Source: Lutibaculum sp963816555
Lineage (GTDB): Bacteria > Pseudomonadota > Alphaproteobacteria > Rhizobiales > Tepidamorphaceae
Assembly: GCA_963816555.1 (NCBI GenBank)
Contig: CAWFLD010000002.1
Coordinates: forward strand, 372,001-436,000
DNA length: 64,000 nucleotides
Reading direction: 5' to 3'
Made by a program: the position numbers and the translations under genes. The notes beneath the pieces were generated by a model, which had not been told where the DNA came from, ran no database searches, and saw only the letters and a program-made list of their open reading frames with translations. Positions 8,043-16,099 of the stretch are shown piece after piece; the first letter of the stretch is position 1; each line of letters starts with the position of its first letter.

Positions 8043-8798
8043 ATGTGGCTTCGCGGATACCGCATCCCCGCCTTCGCCTCGCTCATCATCTGGTGCGTGG
8101 TGTGGGAGATCGTCGGCCGGTTCCACCTCGTGCTGCTGTTTCCCCCGTTCTCCGAGGTGGTGAGGTCGCTGGGCGAGGTCGTGGCCTCGCGCACCTTCGC
8201 GAAGGCGGCGGTCGAGACGCTCTACGCGTTCTTCGTGGGGATGGGCCTCGCCATCGCCTGCGGCGTGCCGCTCGGCCTGCTGATGGGCCGGGTCAAGGTG
8301 GCCGACAGGCTGCTCGGCATGTGGGTCAACGTCTTCGTCTCGGCGCCGCTCTCCGCGCTGGTGCCGATCCTGATGATCCTGTTCGGCTTCGGCACCGGCA
8401 CGATCATCGTCACCGTCTTCCTCTTCGCGGTGTGGATCATCGCGCTCGACACGCGGGCCGGCGTGCTGCACATCTCGCCGTCGCTGATGGAGATGTCGCG
8501 ATCGTTCGGCGCGAGCCGCTGGCAGACGCTGAGCCGGATCGTCGTCCTCGCCGCGCTTCCCGAGATCCTCGCCGGCATCCGCCTCGGCCTGATCCGCGGC
8601 GTGAAGGGGGTGGTGATCGGGCAGCTCCTCGTGTCGATCGTCGGCTTCGGGGCGCTGTTCGAGCTCTATTCCCGCAACTTCCTCATGGAGGAGTTCTGGG
8701 CGCTGACCCTGATCCTCTTCGCCTTCGCGCTGGGCGTGGCCGAGATCGTCGCCCGGCTCGAGGCCCGTATCGATTTCTATGCAGGAGCAAGAAACTGA
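8043..8798 (+). CDS. Second ABC importer permease (SsuC/TauC-like)
   Basis: A 251-residue inner-membrane permease of the binding-protein-dependent type. It has about six hydrophobic segments and an EAA-like loop (SRSFGASRWQTLSRIVVLAALPEI) that contacts the ATPase. It begins 4 bases after the ATPase stop, and its stop overlaps the start of the next gene (ATGA), so it is translationally coupled to the hydrolase. Two different permeases in one operon with a single ATPase suggests they pair as a heterodimer. Confidence 0.9.
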   Translation: MWLRGYRIPAFASLIIWCVVWEIVGRFHLVLLFPPFSEVVRSLGEVVASRTFAKAAVETLYAFFVGMGLAIACGVPLGLLMGRVKVADRLLGMWVNVFVSAPLSALVPILMILFGFGTGTIIVTVFLFAVWIIALDTRAGVLHISPSLMEMSRSFGASRWQTLSRIVVLAALPEILAGIRLGLIRGVKGVVIGQLLVSIVGFGALFELYSRNFLMEEFWALTLILFAFALGVAEIVARLEARIDFYAGARN

Positions 8799-9532
8799 TG
8801 AATCTGACTAGCGCCATGAAGGAAGCCGTTGGCGTCGGCGACGGAAACTACGTCTTCGAGCCGCAGCCGATCCCGGCGCTGCCCGTGCGCAACACGAGCC
8901 TGCTCTTCCCCGTGCACCGCATCTACTGCGTCGGGCGAAACTACGCCGCGCACGCCGTGGAGATGGGGCACGACCCGGACAAGGAGCCGCCCTTCTTCTT
9001 CCAGAAGAACCCGGACAACCTGCTCGTCGGCGACGAGGTGGAGTTCCCCTATCCGGCGGAGAGCCAGGACGTGCATTTCGAGATCGAGATGAACGTGGCG
9101 CTCAAGTCCGGCGGCACGAACATCGCGGTCGAGGACGCGATGGACTGCGTCTACGGCTACGGCATCGGCCTCGACATGACGCGGCGCGACCTGCAGGGCG
9201 AGGCCAAGAAGCTCGGCCGCCCGTGGGAGGTCGGCAAGGCGTTCGAGAAGTCGGCCCCCTCGACGCCGCTCGTCACCGCCGAGGAGATCGGCCACCCGAC
9301 CAAGGGCGCCGTCTGGCTCAAGGTCAACGGCGAGATGCGCCAGCAGGGCGACCTCGAGCAGATGATCTGGAAGGTGCCGGAGATGATCTCCTACCTCTCC
9401 AGGCTGTTCGAGCTGAAGGCCGGCGACATCATCATGTCCGGCACCCCGGCCGGCGTCGGCCCGTGCAAGCGCGGCGACGTGATGGAGGGCCATGTCGACG
9501 GCGTCGGCGACATCAGGGTCACCGTGGCCTGA
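8798..9532 (+). CDS. Fumarylacetoacetate-hydrolase family protein, fumarylpyruvate-hydrolase-like
   Basis: Cytoplasmic metal-dependent hydrolase of 244 residues. The motifs IYCVGRNYAAHAVEMGHDP, the acidic metal ligands in VHFEIEMNVAL, GYGIGLDMTRRDLQ, GRPWEVGKAFEKSAP and MSGTPAGVGP are those of the family members that split fumarylpyruvate (gentisate pathway) or related 2,4-diketo acids. The ATG overlaps the stop of the preceding permease. Being the last gene of an importer operon behind an FCD regulator, it probably acts on the imported compound or a product of it. No ring-cleavage dioxygenase is nearby, so the exact substrate is open. Confidence 0.88.
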   Translation: MNLTSAMKEAVGVGDGNYVFEPQPIPALPVRNTSLLFPVHRIYCVGRNYAAHAVEMGHDPDKEPPFFFQKNPDNLLVGDEVEFPYPAESQDVHFEIEMNVALKSGGTNIAVEDAMDCVYGYGIGLDMTRRDLQGEAKKLGRPWEVGKAFEKSAPSTPLVTAEEIGHPTKGAVWLKVNGEMRQQGDLEQMIWKVPEMISYLSRLFELKAGDIIMSGTPAGVGPCKRGDVMEGHVDGVGDIRVTVA

Positions 9533-9560
9533 GGGCCCGGCACCTCACGACGGACCTGGC

Positions 9561-9576
9561 GGGCGCTTCGGCGCCC
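9561..9576 (+). terminator. Rho-independent-like terminator of the importer-hydrolase operon
   Basis: A perfect six-pair stem GGGCGC / GCGCCC closed by a TTCG tetraloop, followed by gtcttcgttt, lies 28 bases after the hydrolase stop. Confidence 0.75.
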
Positions 9577-9650
9577 GTCTTCGTTTCGGGCCTTCCTTGT
9601 TTCGGGCTTTCCTTCCCCCGTGGCGGGCGCGGTTGCGTACCCCGTCGCCG

Positions 9651-9668
9651 TAGAATTGAAAAATTCTA
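9651..9668. promoter_or_regulatory. AT-rich palindrome upstream of the catalase gene
   Basis: TAGAATT-GAAA-AATTCTA is a perfect 7-base inverted repeat in otherwise GC-rich DNA, about 117 bases before the catalase start. It is followed by another TTCT-A-AGAA palindrome at 9664-9672. It resembles TAGAA/TTCTA-type iron or peroxide-response sites only loosely; which regulator binds is not known. Confidence 0.45.
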
Positions 9669-9784
9669 AGAAATTCCCGCCGCATCAGGAACGGGCTCCA
9701 CCGGCTGTCGTTTTTTCGGGAAGGCGATGCGGGATCCGGCACGGCTCGCACCTCCGATCAACTCCTGACAGACGAGGAAGAGCC

Positions 9785-11893
9785 ATGTCCGACGAACGCT
9801 CCAGCCCGCACGGGGTGAACGCGAAGCAGGACGACCTGCAGCGCGACACGGTCGACTACGGCGAGCAGATGACCACCAACCAGGGGCTGCCGGTCGGCGA
9901 GGACCAGCATTCCCTCAAGGCGGGCCTGCGCGGACCCACGCTCCTCGAGGACTTCCACTTCCGCGAGAAGATGACGCATTTCGACCACGAGCGGATCCCG
10001 GAGCGCGTCGTCCATGCGCGCGGCACCGCCGCTCACGGCTTCTTCGAGGCCTACGAGGACCTGGGCGACCTCACCAGGGCGTCGCTCTTTTCCAAGAAGG
10101 GCAAGAAGACGCCCGTCTTCGTGCGCTTCTCGACCGTCGCCGGCTCGCGCGGCTCCGTCGACACGCCGCGCGACGTGCGCGGCTTCGCCATCAAGTTCTA
10201 CACCGACGAGGGCGTCTGGGACCTCGTCGGCAACAACATCCCGGTGTTCTTCATCCGAGACGCGATCAAGTTCCCGGACCTCATCCATTCGGTGAAGCCC
10301 GAGCCGCACAACGAGGTGCCGCAGGCGCAGTCGGCGCACGACACGTTCTGGGACTTCGCCGGGCTGATGCCCGAGCTCACCCACATGCTGATGTGGGTGA
10401 TGTCCGACCGCGCCCTGCCGCGCTCGCTCGCGATGATGCAGGGCTTCGGCATCCACACCTTCCGGATGATCAACGCGGAAGGGAAGTCGCACTTCGTGAA
10501 GTTCCACTTCAAGCCGAAGAAGGGCGTCCACTCGCTCGTCTGGGACGAGGCGCAGAAGGTCGCGGGCAAGGATCCCGACTTCAACCGCCGCGACCTCTTC
10601 GAGTCGATCGAGGCCGGCGACTATCCGGAGTGGGAGATGGGCGTCCAGGTGGTGCCCGAAGAGGATGAGATGAAGTTCGACTTCGACATCCTCGACGCGA
10701 CCAAGATCATCCCCGAGGAGGAGGTGCCGGTGCGGCCGATCGGGCGCCTGGTGCTCGACCGCAACCCGGACAACTACTTCGCCGAGACCGAGCAGGTGGC
10801 GTTCCACCCCGGCCACATCGTGCCGGGCCTCGACTTCTCCAACGATCCGCTGCTGCAGGGCCGGCTGTTCTCCTACATCGACACGCAGATCAAGCGCGTC
10901 GGCCCGAACTTCGCGCAGATCCCGATCAACCGCTCGCTCTGCCCGGTCCACAACAACCAGCGCGACGCGGAATCGCAGCAGACGATCCACAAGGGCCGCG
11001 TCGCCTACTTCCCCAACTCGCTCGCCGGCAACTGCCCCGCCCACTCGCCGGAGGGAATGCAGGCGTTCCAGAGCTACGCGGAGAAGATGGACGGCCAGAA
11101 GGTCCGCGCCCGTTCCGACTCCTTCGAGGAAAACTTCGCCCAGGCGACGCTGTTCTGGAACTCGATGGCGGAGTGGGAGAAGAGCCACATCGCCGAGGCC
11201 TTCTCCTTCGAGCTCAACATGTGCGACGTCGACGAGGTGAGGAGCCGCGTCGTCAACGAGCTGCTCGTCAACGTCCATCCCGACCTCGCCGGGCGCGTGT
11301 CGGAGCAGACCGGCGTGAAGATCACGAAGAAGGGCTGCCTCGGCCTCGACCGCAACGGCGACAAGACCTCGCCCGCGCTGTCGATGGACAAGCAGCCGGG
11401 CAGCGTGAAGGGCCGCAAGGTCGCCATCCTCGCCGGCGAGGGCGTCGACGGCGACGAGCTCAAGGCCGTGAAGTCCGCCATCGAGGGCGAGGGCGGGAAC
11501 GTCGAGGTGATCGCCAAGCGCGCCGGCTCGATCAAGTCGGCCGACGGCAAGGAGATCAAGGTCGACCGCGCCGCGCCGAACGCGCCGCCCTTCATCTATG
11601 ACGGCGTCTACGTGCCGTCCGGCGGCCATGTCGACGACCTGAAGAAGTTCGGCCTCGCGCGCCAGTTCGTGAACGAGATGTTCGCGCACTACAAGACGAT
11701 CGCCGCCAGCGGCAATGCCGTCGAGTTCCTCGCCAAGGCCCAGCTCAACGTGGTGCCCGGCGAGAGCGGCCTCAGCGACAAGCAGGGCGTCATCACGGCC
11801 GGCGAGGGCAACAAGGACATCGCCAAGGCCTTCGTCGACGCGGTGAGCCTGCACCGGCACTTCGACCGCGACGTCGAGGACGTCGCGGCCTGA
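9785..11893 (+). CDS. katE: Large-subunit monofunctional catalase (HPII/KatE type)
   Basis: Haem catalase that disproportionates hydrogen peroxide; 702 residues, in the size class of the large HPII enzymes. The distal histidine is in RVVHARGTAAHGFFE (about residue 77), the distal asparagine in DLVGNNIPVFFIRD (about 150), and the proximal haem tyrosine in GRLFSYIDTQIKR (about 365). The C-terminal 150 residues form the flavodoxin/DJ-1-like domain characteristic of this class (KGRKVAILAGEGVDGDEL... and YVPSGG). The ATG at 9785 follows the Shine-Dalgarno GAGGAAGAG; the upstream in-frame extension reads through the palindromic promoter region and is not used here. It is transcribed alone, from its own promoter, to the hairpin at 12027. 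Confidence 0.95.
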   Translation: MSDERSSPHGVNAKQDDLQRDTVDYGEQMTTNQGLPVGEDQHSLKAGLRGPTLLEDFHFREKMTHFDHERIPERVVHARGTAAHGFFEAYEDLGDLTRASLFSKKGKKTPVFVRFSTVAGSRGSVDTPRDVRGFAIKFYTDEGVWDLVGNNIPVFFIRDAIKFPDLIHSVKPEPHNEVPQAQSAHDTFWDFAGLMPELTHMLMWVMSDRALPRSLAMMQGFGIHTFRMINAEGKSHFVKFHFKPKKGVHSLVWDEAQKVAGKDPDFNRRDLFESIEAGDYPEWEMGVQVVPEEDEMKFDFDILDATKIIPEEEVPVRPIGRLVLDRNPDNYFAETEQVAFHPGHIVPGLDFSNDPLLQGRLFSYIDTQIKRVGPNFAQIPINRSLCPVHNNQRDAESQQTIHKGRVAYFPNSLAGNCPAHSPEGMQAFQSYAEKMDGQKVRARSDSFEENFAQATLFWNSMAEWEKSHIAEAFSFELNMCDVDEVRSRVVNELLVNVHPDLAGRVSEQTGVKITKKGCLGLDRNGDKTSPALSMDKQPGSVKGRKVAILAGEGVDGDELKAVKSAIEGEGGNVEVIAKRAGSIKSADGKEIKVDRAAPNAPPFIYDGVYVPSGGHVDDLKKFGLARQFVNEMFAHYKTIAASGNAVEFLAKAQLNVVPGESGLSDKQGVITAGEGNKDIAKAFVDAVSLHRHFDRDVEDVAA

Positions 11894-12026
11894 CACCCGC
11901 GATCCCGAAAAGTTGCGGGGCGATCCGGACAGGATCCCGCACGCAAGGAGTGGCTGAAGCGCGGCCCGAATTCTTCATCTGACCGCGCTTCCGATGTCCG
12001 TTCTTCGCGAAAGGCGAAACGTTCTG

Positions 12027-12052
12027 CCGGGCGGCTCGAGAGAGCCGCCCGG
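12027..12052 (+). terminator. Terminator-like hairpin after catalase
   Basis: A perfect 11-pair stem CCGGGCGGCTC / GAGCCGCCCGG with a GAGA loop. There is no long T-tract, so strength is uncertain. The surrounding stretch 11894-12369 holds no gene I can support. Confidence 0.65.
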
Positions 12053-12369
12053 TCTTGCATGACGGGCGCCGATCTCGGGCCGGCGAACGCCGACAATTCT
12101 CGTCTTCTGCTTCACGTCGCGTTCGCGATTGCCGCTCAGGCTCCTCTCGCCCCGGGGGCGGTCGGCCGGAGAACGGCGCCGCTGCCGGGCCCGGTGCGGC
12201 CGGCCACGTGCCGACCGCGCAGGACCGTCCGGGGCGTCTCGGTTCGCGGAGATCGGCCATGCGTCGGCGAGATGGCTATGTCAGGCGCCTTGTGCACGGG
12301 CCCATCGCGCCGTCCGATCCGCTCGTGTCGCGGCTCTATGCAGCGGAGCGCTGGTGCGCCGAGCACGCC

Positions 12370-12681
12370 TCAGGCGAGTGGCCTCTGCGCGACTTTCCTG
12401 CCCTCGAGATAGAGGCTCAGCGCACCGTCCTTCCACGCGACGTCGATGCAGATGGCGTTCGGAAGGGTCGAGAGGGGAATGGGCGCGAGGAAGTCGTGCA
12501 CCTCGCCGGTCGCGAGGCGCAGGGTCATCGAGAGCGTGTTGTTGGCGTGCTTGCGTGCGCAGAGGCGGATGGCTCCGCCGATCTCCACTTCCGGGAAGAC
12601 ATAGCCTTCCCGATCCCGGGTCCAGGACACCTGGTCCGGGCTGCCGGTGAGCCAGAAATGGATGAAGCCTTCGCCGTTCAT
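12370..12681 (-). CDS. Small hypothetical protein, LamG/concanavalin-like C-terminal motif
   Basis: A 103-residue protein that I do not recognise by name. It has no signal peptide and starts MNGEGFIHFWLTGSPDQVSW. The closing segment NAICIDVAWKDGALSLYLEG has the alternating pattern of laminin-G/lectin-like beta strands (VAVTWD..G.L.LYLDG), suggesting a small beta-sandwich fragment that binds a ligand or polymer. It stands alone between the catalase and cysD, on the opposite strand. Protein-like composition and the lectin-like end argue that it is real; function is unknown. Confidence 0.5.
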   Translation of the reverse strand: MNGEGFIHFWLTGSPDQVSWTRDREGYVFPEVEIGGAIRLCARKHANNTLSMTLRLATGEVHDFLAPIPLSTLPNAICIDVAWKDGALSLYLEGRKVAQRPLA

Positions 12682-13065
12682 GTGACAGCCCGCCTGCGTG
12701 CTGATGCCGCAACTGCGCCCCACTGCTGTCTGTCGCTCCCCGACACATCTGCGTGTGCCTGCGTCATTGACCGCCGCAAAAGCGGCGAAATGACGCCCGC
12801 GCCTTTCGCGCCCGATCCCTCCGCCGACCCGTGGGGCCCTCGCGGCGGGGCATGAGCCTGTCGCCCCCGGCCGCCAGGGCGGGATGCGCTTCCCCGACAG
12901 CGCCTGATTCTGCACGCTCTTTCCGAGGGCTTGTGATCGCTCGGCCGTTCGGATAGTCGCATGTGTCAATGGCCCCGCGCGGCGGCTTTCGAGCTTGCGT
13001 CGTCCCCGGACGCGCCGACGAACGCCCACATGCCCCGCCGGCAGGCGAAGAGACAGGACCATCCG
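12682..13065. other. Non-coding gap upstream of cysD
   Basis: About 384 bases between the small hypothetical gene and cysD, presumed to carry both divergent promoters. A GCCGC-AAAA-GCGGC hairpin lies near 12770-12784. I see no leader peptide, convincing riboswitch or RNA gene in it. Confidence 0.4.
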
Positions 13066-13974
13066 ATGTCGTCTACGCGTTTTTCGCACCTGAAGCGCCT
13101 CGAGGCGGAGTCGATCCGCATCATGCGCGAGGTGGCCTCCGAGTTCCGCAACCCGGTGATGCTCTATTCCATCGGCAAGGACTCCTCGGTGATGCTGCAT
13201 CTCGCGATGAAGGCGTTCTACCCCTCGAAGCCGCCGTTCCCGCTGCTGCACGTCGACACGACGTGGAAGTTCCGCGAGATGATCCGGTTCCGCGACGACA
13301 CGGCGAAGCGGCTCGGGCTCGACCTGATCGTGCACACGAACGAGGAGGGCAGGGCGGCCGGCATCAACCCGTTCGAGCACGGCTCCTCGCACTACACGCA
13401 CGTGATGAAGACCGAGGCGCTGAAGCAGGCGCTGACGCAGTACGGCTTCGACGCGGCGTTCGGCGGCGCGCGGCGCGACGAGGAGAAGAGCCGCGCCAAG
13501 GAGCGCATCTTCTCGTTCCGCACGGCGAGCCACGCCTGGGACCCGAAGAACCAGCGGCCGGAGCTGTGGAACCTCTACAACACGCGGGTGAACAAGGGCG
13601 AATCGATCCGCGTCTTCCCGCTGTCGAACTGGACCGAGCTCGACATCTGGCAGTACATCCTCGCCGAGGGCATCCCGATCGTGCCGCTCTACTTCGCGGC
13701 GCGGCGGCCGATCGTCGAGCGCGACGGCACGCTGGTCATGGTCGACGACGAGCGGCTGCCGCTCCACCCGGGCGAGGTGCCGCAGCAGATGATGGTGCGG
13801 TTCCGCACGCTCGGCTGCTACCCGCTGACCGGGGCGATCGAGAGCCCGGCGACGAGCCTGCAGGAGATCGTCGGCGAGATGCTGATCGCGCGGACCTCGG
13901 AGCGCTCGGGCCGGCTGATCGACAGCGACGAGGCGGCGTCGATGGAGAAGAAGAAGCGCGAGGGATACTTCTGA
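13066..13974 (+). CDS. cysD: Sulfate adenylyltransferase subunit 2
   Basis: Catalytic subunit of ATP sulfurylase, which makes adenylyl-sulfate from ATP and sulfate with CysN. The 302-residue protein has the PP-loop YSIGKDSSVMLHLAMKAF near residues 29-46, the strictly conserved FGGARRDEEKSRAKERIFSF, and the usual ending MEKKKREGYF. I chose ATG 13066 (MSSTRFSHLKRLEAES) because it matches the family N-terminus; longer starts add a non-conserved Pro/Arg-rich leader. It is coupled to cysNC by an ATGA overlap. Confidence 0.95.
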   Translation: MSSTRFSHLKRLEAESIRIMREVASEFRNPVMLYSIGKDSSVMLHLAMKAFYPSKPPFPLLHVDTTWKFREMIRFRDDTAKRLGLDLIVHTNEEGRAAGINPFEHGSSHYTHVMKTEALKQALTQYGFDAAFGGARRDEEKSRAKERIFSFRTASHAWDPKNQRPELWNLYNTRVNKGESIRVFPLSNWTELDIWQYILAEGIPIVPLYFAARRPIVERDGTLVMVDDERLPLHPGEVPQQMMVRFRTLGCYPLTGAIESPATSLQEIVGEMLIARTSERSGRLIDSDEAASMEKKKREGYF

Positions 13975-15875
13975 TGAGCGAAGCCGTCACGAACGTGTCC
14001 GTCGTCGCGGACTACCTCGCGGAGCAGGAGAACAAGGGCCTCCTGCGCTTCATCACCTGCGGCTCGGTCGACGACGGCAAGTCGACGCTGATCGGCCGGC
14101 TGCTCTACGATTCCAAGCTGATCTTCGAGGACCAGCTGGCGGCGCTGACGCGCGACAGCCGCAAGCACGGCACGGTCGGCGAGGACATCGACTTCGCGCT
14201 GCTCGTCGACGGGCTGGAGGCCGAGCGCGAGCAGGGCATCACGATCGACGTCGCCTACCGCTTCTTCACCACCGAGGCGCGCAAGTTCATCGTCGCCGAC
14301 ACGCCGGGCCACGAGCAGTACACCCGCAACATGGCGACCGGCGCCTCGAACGCCGAGCTGGCGGTGATCCTGGTCGACGCCCGCCACGGCATCCTGCCGC
14401 AGACGCGGCGGCACTCCTTCATCGTGTCGCTCGTCGGGATCAGGCACGTCATCCTGGCGGTCAACAAGATCGACCTCGTCGACTACAGCCACGAGACGTT
14501 CGAGCGCATCGTCGCGGACTACCGGGCCTTCGCCGCCTCGTTCGGCTTCGAGACGCTCACCCCGATCCCGATCTCGGCGCGCTACGGCGACAACGTCTTC
14601 GAGCGCTCGGCGAAGATGCCCTGGTATCACGGGCCGACGCTGAAGGAGCAGCTGGAGACGGTCGAGGTCGCCGACGACCTCGAGCAGAAGCCGTTCCGCA
14701 TGGTCGTGCAGTGGGTGAACCGGCCCAATCTCGACTTCCGCGGCTTCTCCGGCACGGTGGCGACGGGCTCGGTGAGGCCCGGCGACGAGATCGTCGTGGC
14801 GAAGTCGGGCCGGACCTCGAGGGTCAAGGCGATCGTCACCCATGACGGCACCCTGCCGGAGGCCTTCGCGCGCCAGGCGGTGACGCTGCAGCTCGAGGAC
14901 GAGATCGACATCTCGCGCGGCGACGTGCTGGCGAGGGCGGAGGCGCGGCCGGAGGTCGCCGACCAGTTCCAGGCGCAGCTGATCTGGATGCAGGACGGCC
15001 AGGACCTGCTGCCGGGTCGGCCCTATCTCCTGAAGTGCGGCGCCAAGACCGTGACGGCCACGGTGACCGAGCTCAAGCACAAGATCGACATCAACAATTT
15101 CGACCACCTGGCGGCCAAGACGCTGCACCTCAACGAGGTGGCGGTCGTCAACCTCGCTCTGTCGGAGCCGATCGCCTTCGACGCCTACGAGGACAACCAC
15201 GAGACCGGCGCCTTCATCCTGATCGACCGGCTGACCAACCAGACGGTCGGCGCCGGCATGATCCAGTTCGCGCTCCGGCGCGCCTCGAACGTGCACCTGC
15301 AGGCGCTCGACATCGACAAGCGGGCGCGCGCGGCGCTGAAGAGCCAGAGGCCGGCGGTCCTGTGGTTCACGGGCCTGTCGGGGGCCGGCAAGTCGACGAT
15401 CGCCAACCTCGTGGAGAAGAAGCTCCACCTGGCCGGGCACCACACCTACATCCTCGACGGCGACAACGTGCGCCACGGGCTGAACCGCGACCTCGGCTTC
15501 ACCGACGTCGACCGGGTGGAGAACATCCGCCGGGTGGCGGAGGCGGCGAAGCTGTTCGTCGACGCAGGCCTGATCGTGCTCGTGTCGTTCATCTCGCCGT
15601 TCCGCTCGGAGCGGCGGCTCGCCCGCGAGCTCGTCGAGGACGGCGAGTTCATCGAGATCCACGTCGACACGCCGCTCGAGCTCGCCGAGAGCCGCGACCC
15701 CAAGGGCCTCTACAAGAAGGCCCGCGACGGCCAGATCAAGAACTTCACCGGCATCGACAGCCCCTACGAAGAGCCGGAGAACGCCGAGCTCGTCCTCGAC
15801 ACCGCCGACCACTCCGCCGAGGAGCTCGCCGAACAGGTCGTCCGACGCCTCAAGACCGGCGGATACGTCGCCTGA
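13974..15875 (+). CDS. cysNC: Bifunctional sulfate adenylyltransferase subunit 1 / adenylylsulfate kinase
   Basis: Fused CysN GTPase and CysC kinase (the NodQ arrangement), 633 residues, producing PAPS for sulfur assimilation or sulfation. In CysN, G1 is GSVDDGKSTL (about 30-39), G3 DTPGHEQY and G4 NKIDLV, followed by EF-Tu-like beta-barrel domains. CysC starts near residue 455 with the P-loop GLSGAGKST (about 465-473) and contains DGDNVRHGLNRDLGF and the SFISPFRSERRLAR active-site loop. No PAPS reductase lies in the window. Confidence 0.95.
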   Translation: MSEAVTNVSVVADYLAEQENKGLLRFITCGSVDDGKSTLIGRLLYDSKLIFEDQLAALTRDSRKHGTVGEDIDFALLVDGLEAEREQGITIDVAYRFFTTEARKFIVADTPGHEQYTRNMATGASNAELAVILVDARHGILPQTRRHSFIVSLVGIRHVILAVNKIDLVDYSHETFERIVADYRAFAASFGFETLTPIPISARYGDNVFERSAKMPWYHGPTLKEQLETVEVADDLEQKPFRMVVQWVNRPNLDFRGFSGTVATGSVRPGDEIVVAKSGRTSRVKAIVTHDGTLPEAFARQAVTLQLEDEIDISRGDVLARAEARPEVADQFQAQLIWMQDGQDLLPGRPYLLKCGAKTVTATVTELKHKIDINNFDHLAAKTLHLNEVAVVNLALSEPIAFDAYEDNHETGAFILIDRLTNQTVGAGMIQFALRRASNVHLQALDIDKRARAALKSQRPAVLWFTGLSGAGKSTIANLVEKKLHLAGHHTYILDGDNVRHGLNRDLGFTDVDRVENIRRVAEAAKLFVDAGLIVLVSFISPFRSERRLARELVEDGEFIEIHVDTPLELAESRDPKGLYKKARDGQIKNFTGIDSPYEEPENAELVLDTADHSAEELAEQVVRRLKTGGYVA

Positions 15876-15889
15876 CGGACGGCGGGGGC

Positions 15890-15911
15890 GGCCGCGCCAG
15901 CTTGCGCGGCC
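15890..15911 (+). terminator. Hairpin after cysNC
   Basis: Perfect 8-pair stem GGCCGCGC / GCGCGGCC with a six-base loop, 14 bases after the cysNC stop. It has no T-tract, so it is a likely but unproven terminator. Confidence 0.5.
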
Positions 15912-15939
15912 GACCATCGCGATCGAGACGTCGGGAATT

Positions 15940-16016
15940 TGGAGGCCCGGCCCCGGACTTGAACCGAGGCTGAACGACGTTGCATCGTCGTTGGGTGGCC
16001 GCTCCCCCACCGGGCC
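15940..16016 (-). tRNA. tRNA-Cys-like gene (GCA anticodon, U73), unusual arms
   Basis: A 77-nt tRNA-like sequence with genomically encoded CCA. The acceptor stem is a perfect GGCCCGG/CCGGGCC, and the discriminator base is U, a cysteine-tRNA identity element. The D-arm has the GGG/CCC stem and the AG...GG...A loop, and the T-arm has the TTCAAGT loop. The anticodon hairpin contains T-GCA-A, giving anticodon GCA (Cys). Two features are odd. The anticodon stem can extend to seven pairs (AACGACG/CGTCGTT), leaving only a six-base loop. One extra G between acceptor and T-stem gives a six-pair T-stem, or an 8+5 helix through a U-G pair. One missing A in the loop (sequencing error) would restore a seven-base loop but not the arm lengths. 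It could be a genuine divergent tRNA-Cys, a pseudogene, or a regulatory tRNA-like RNA. Confidence 0.65.
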
Positions 16017-16099
16017 GGAAGTCGCCTTCCACTATGGCGCGAACGGCGCCCATCACGAAGCCGTGAAGTTACCACAGGGTTAATGCCCGGCGATTCCTC

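Noticed and set aside
12055..12960. Several plus-strand frames between the catalase and cysD
   Set aside because: Arg-rich, without a Shine-Dalgarno or any family motif, and one overlaps the more protein-like small gene on the minus strand.
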